In this document: piece by piece, positions 14,468 through 16,520 of the stretch
Layout: every line of letters starts with the position of its first letter
Numbering within the stretch: the first letter of the stretch is position 1
Position numbers and translations under genes: made by a program
Notes under the pieces: generated by a model
Told to the model about the DNA's origin: nothing
Database searches by the model: none
Seen by the model: only the letters and a program-made list of their open reading frames with translations
Assembly: GCA_020024475.1 (NCBI GenBank)
Contig: JAHHTS010000047.1
Location: 1 to 16,520 of the forward strand
DNA length: 16,520 nt
Direction of reading: 5' to 3'
From: Oscillospiraceae bacterium
GTDB lineage: Bacteria; Bacillota; Clostridia; Oscillospirales; Ruminococcaceae

Positions 14468-15406
14468 ATGGGGAAGCTTATATCGGTAGTAGTTCCTTGT
14501 TATAATGAACAAGAAGTGCTAAAAATGTTTTATGATGAAATTAATAGGGTTTCATTAACAATGACAAATTATAATTTCGAGATTATTTTTGTTAATGATG
14601 GTTCAAAGGATGATACACTTTTGATTTGTAAAGAGCTTGCATCTAAAGATGATAGAGTAAAATATATATCATTTTCTAGAAATTTCGGTAAGGAAGCCGC
14701 AATTTTTGCTGGATTTGAGAAATCAAGCGGTGATTTGGTTTGTATGATGGATGCCGATTTACAAGATCCACCAGCTCTTTTACCTGAAATGGTTAAAGCT
14801 ATTGAATATGAAGGATATGATTCTGTTGCTACACGCCGAGTTACACGAAAAGGCGAACCACCAGTGCGTTCATTTTTTGCAAGAATGTTTTATAAAATTA
14901 TGAATAAAATATCTAAAACTGAAATAGTTGATGGTGCGCGTGACTATAGGCTTATGACACGACAGTTTGTTGATTCAATTCTTGATTTAAAAGAGTATAA
15001 TCGTTTTTCAAAAGGATTATTTGGATGGGTAGGATATAATACAAAGTGGTTAGAATACGAAAATGTGGAAAGAGCTGCGGGAGAAACAAAATGGTCATTT
15101 TGGAAATTGCTTCTTTATAGTATAGAAGGAATTATGGCTTTTTCGACAGTTCCATTATCGATAAGTGTAGTGGTAGGCTTGATATTTTGCATAATAGCTT
15201 TTATAGCAATAATAATTATTATTGCTAAAACAATTTTATTCGGCGACCCAGTTTCTGGGTGGCCAAGTACAGCATGTATAATATTGTTTGTAGGAGGAGT
15301 TCAACTGTTCTGTATAGGTATTTTAGGACAATATCTTTCAAAAGCTTACCTAGAAATTAAAAATAGACCAATTTATATATGCAAAGAAACTAATATGAAA
15401 AAGTAG
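14468..15406 (+). CDS. Membrane-anchored family 2 glycosyltransferase (GtrB/YkcC-like)
   Basis: A 312-residue protein that probably transfers a sugar from a nucleotide sugar to a polyprenyl phosphate on the inner membrane face, as GtrB, ArnC and dolichol-phosphate-mannose synthase do. Seen: a GT-A domain with SVVVPCYNE (6-14), FVNDGSKDDT (41-50), metal-binding DAD followed by LQDPP (95-102), RDYRLM (158-163) and the ERAAGETKWSFWKL loop (201-214), then two C-terminal hydrophobic segments (about 229-255 and 267-291). I chose ATG 14468 because AGGA lies seven bases upstream; an in-frame ATG at 14444 has no ribosome site and would add eight unconserved residues. It lies nine bases before nrdG and so is cotranscribed with it, an odd partner for nucleotide metabolism. 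Confidence 0.9.
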   Translation: MGKLISVVVPCYNEQEVLKMFYDEINRVSLTMTNYNFEIIFVNDGSKDDTLLICKELASKDDRVKYISFSRNFGKEAAIFAGFEKSSGDLVCMMDADLQDPPALLPEMVKAIEYEGYDSVATRRVTRKGEPPVRSFFARMFYKIMNKISKTEIVDGARDYRLMTRQFVDSILDLKEYNRFSKGLFGWVGYNTKWLEYENVERAAGETKWSFWKLLLYSIEGIMAFSTVPLSISVVVGLIFCIIAFIAIIIIIAKTILFGDPVSGWPSTACIILFVGGVQLFCIGILGQYLSKAYLEIKNRPIYICKETNMKK

Positions 15407-15415
15407 GTATAAATT

Positions 15416-15910
15416 ATGAAATACGCTCAGATGAGACAGTATGATGTTGCAAATGGTATAGGTATTCGTACAAGCTTATTTGTAAGTGGATGTCATTTCC
15501 ATTGTAAAAATTGTTTTAATGAAGAATATTGGCCGTTTACTTATGGTGATGAATATGATGAAATTGCTATGCAAAAGTTTATTGATATGGGTAAAAGTCC
15601 AAATGTAACAGGGTATTCAATTTTGGGTGGTGAACCTATGGATCAAGTAAATGACCCAATGTTCATTAAAACTTTGAGAGAAATAAAAAAACAAACAGGA
15701 AAGACAATATGGTTGTGGACTGGTTTTACATATGAAACACTTAATGATAAGCAACGAGAAGTTCTTAATTATATAGATGTTATGATTGATGGTCAGTTTG
15801 TTGATGAAAAGAAAAATCTATCATTGTTATTTCGTGGTAGTGAGAATCAAAGAATAATAGATGTTAAAAAAACTTTAGAAGAAGGAAAGATTATCCCTTG
15901 GGAGAGATAG
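15416..15910 (+). CDS. nrdG: Anaerobic ribonucleotide reductase activating protein
   Basis: A 164-residue radical-SAM enzyme that uses a [4Fe-4S] cluster and S-adenosylmethionine to form the glycyl radical on NrdD. Seen: QYDVANGIGIRTSLFVSGC (8-26), the NrdG N-terminus, with the cluster motif CHFHCKNC (Cys26, Cys30, Cys33); GGEP (71-74), the SAM-binding motif; IWLWTGFTYE (98-107); and IDVMIDGQFV near the C-terminus. The length is normal and all cluster cysteines are present. The ribosome site, GTAGGT, is modest. It follows the glycosyltransferase gene by nine bases and ends one base before the dut start, so all three are one transcript, apart from nrdD. Confidence 0.96.
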   Translation: MKYAQMRQYDVANGIGIRTSLFVSGCHFHCKNCFNEEYWPFTYGDEYDEIAMQKFIDMGKSPNVTGYSILGGEPMDQVNDPMFIKTLREIKKQTGKTIWLWTGFTYETLNDKQREVLNYIDVMIDGQFVDEKKNLSLLFRGSENQRIIDVKKTLEEGKIIPWER

Positions 15911-15911
15911 A

Positions 15912-16340
15912 ATGAAAATTAAAATAAAATATTTCACAGATAAAATAGAAAAGGTCGCACCTATTTCAAAAGGTGATTGGATAGATTTGAGAGCAGCTGA
16001 TACATTTGAACTTAAATCTGGTGAATTTAAGCTTATTCCTCTTGGAGTAGCCATGCAACTTCCTGAAGGATATGAAGCACACGTTACACCACGTTCATCA
16101 ACATTTAAGAATTTTGGTATTATTCAAACAAATAGTATTGGTATAGTTGACAATAGTTATTGTGGAGATAATGATCAATGGTTTATGCCTGTTCTAGCAA
16201 TTAGGAATACTGTAATAAATGTTAATGATCGTATATGTCAATTTAGAATTGTAGAAAATCAACCACGCTTGGAATTCACTACTGTAGAAAATTTAGGAAA
16301 TCCTGACCGTGGAGGACATGGTTCAACAGGAATTAAATAG
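15912..16340 (+). CDS. dut: dUTP diphosphatase (dUTPase)
   Basis: A 142-residue trimeric-type dUTPase that hydrolyses dUTP to dUMP and pyrophosphate, keeping uracil out of DNA and supplying dUMP. Seen: all five family motifs in order, DLRAA (25-29), PRSS (60-63), GIVDNSYCGDN (77-87) with the expected water-activating Asp80, RICQF (107-111) and RGGHGSTG (133-140). In motif V the usual Phe that stacks on the uracil is His138, and motif III has DNSYCGDNDQW rather than the common SDYRGE. These may be lineage features of clostridial dUTPases rather than loss of function. A GGGAGAGA ribosome site overlaps the end of nrdG. It is the last gene of its transcript and works in the same pathway as NrdD/NrdG. 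Confidence 0.92.
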   Translation: MKIKIKYFTDKIEKVAPISKGDWIDLRAADTFELKSGEFKLIPLGVAMQLPEGYEAHVTPRSSTFKNFGIIQTNSIGIVDNSYCGDNDQWFMPVLAIRNTVINVNDRICQFRIVENQPRLEFTTVENLGNPDRGGHGSTGIK

Positions 16341-16341
16341 A

Positions 16342-16368
16342 AAAAAGCAGAGTTGTTCTCTGCTTTTT
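16342..16368 (+). terminator. Intrinsic terminator after dut
   Basis: An 11-bp stem, AAAAAGCAGAG (16342-16352) with CTCTGCTTTTT (16358-16368) and a TTGTT loop, starts right after the dut stop codon and ends in a T-rich tail. Confidence 0.9.
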
Positions 16369-16371
16369 CTT

Positions 16372-16400
16372 ATTTAAATTTTTGTTGCAAAAATTTAAAT
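16372..16400. repeat. Second, AT-rich hairpin downstream of dut
   Basis: A 13-bp perfect inverted repeat (16372-16384 with 16388-16400) with a three-base loop directly follows the terminator. It has no T tract. The remaining bases up to 16520 hold no gene that I can support; they may be the 5' region of a gene outside the window. Confidence 0.5.
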
Positions 16401-16520
16401 TTATTTGCATTTTGTGAATAAAATGATTTTGCATCAATTAGTTAATATATTTTAACTATCATATGTGTAACTAAATTTAAAATTTTTCATTAAAAAAAAT
16501 TATACTAAAGACAATAATGC

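Noticed and set aside
1..16520. Mobile elements, CRISPR arrays, tRNA or rRNA genes
   Set aside because: No transposase, integrase, spaced direct repeats, cloverleaf or rRNA-like sequence was found on either strand by eye.

Overview
The window is strongly AT-rich. It carries Shine-Dalgarno sites of the AGGAGG type, sigma-A type promoters and many intrinsic terminators. With an oxygen-sensitive class III ribonucleotide reductase (nrdD/nrdG), an ECF-type vitamin transporter subunit and lipoprotein signal peptides, this points to a strictly anaerobic or fermentative member of the Bacillota, most likely class Clostridia. That placement is inference; no rRNA or other marker is present. No tRNA, rRNA, CRISPR array, insertion sequence or phage gene was seen.

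Layout. (1) 30-508, minus: a small lipoprotein gene whose signal peptide is put out of frame by one missing base in an A run right after the start codon. (2) 541-1289: a gene desert with hairpins. (3) 1290-6456, plus: a near-perfect sigma-A promoter, an 80-codon ORF with a very isoleucine-rich end, an intrinsic terminator, then a complete branched-chain amino acid ABC transporter operon (livJ-livH-livM-livG-livF). (4) 6550-7023, plus: a flavin-reductase-like FMN protein, ending at a terminator shared with the convergent neighbour. (5) 7086-10210, minus: three genes, an atypical pyrroline-5-carboxylate-reductase-like protein, an ECF transporter S component and a nucleoside hydrolase with its own good promoter. 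(6) 10274-10906: a second gene desert. (7) 10907-11791, minus: a DagK/YegS-type lipid kinase. (8) 12017-16369, plus: nrdD under a promoter carrying two NrdR boxes spaced 32 bp apart, a terminator, then a second unit with a membrane glycosyltransferase, nrdG (the NrdD activase) and dut (dUTPase), closed by a terminator.

How the genes work together. LivJ captures branched-chain amino acids outside the membrane, LivH/LivM form the channel, and LivG/LivF hydrolyse ATP. NrdG uses S-adenosylmethionine and an iron-sulphur cluster to put the glycyl radical on NrdD, which makes deoxyribonucleotides without oxygen; Dut removes dUTP and supplies dUMP for dTTP synthesis. The nucleoside hydrolase is a salvage enzyme. 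The most interesting points are the Ile-rich ORF plus terminator in front of the liv operon (a possible attenuation leader, or else an undescribed Cys-rich membrane peptide), the textbook NrdR operator pair, the separation of nrdG from NrdR-controlled nrdD by a glycosyltransferase gene, and the one-base frameshift in the lipoprotein. I did not find convincing evidence of an entirely new multi-gene system.
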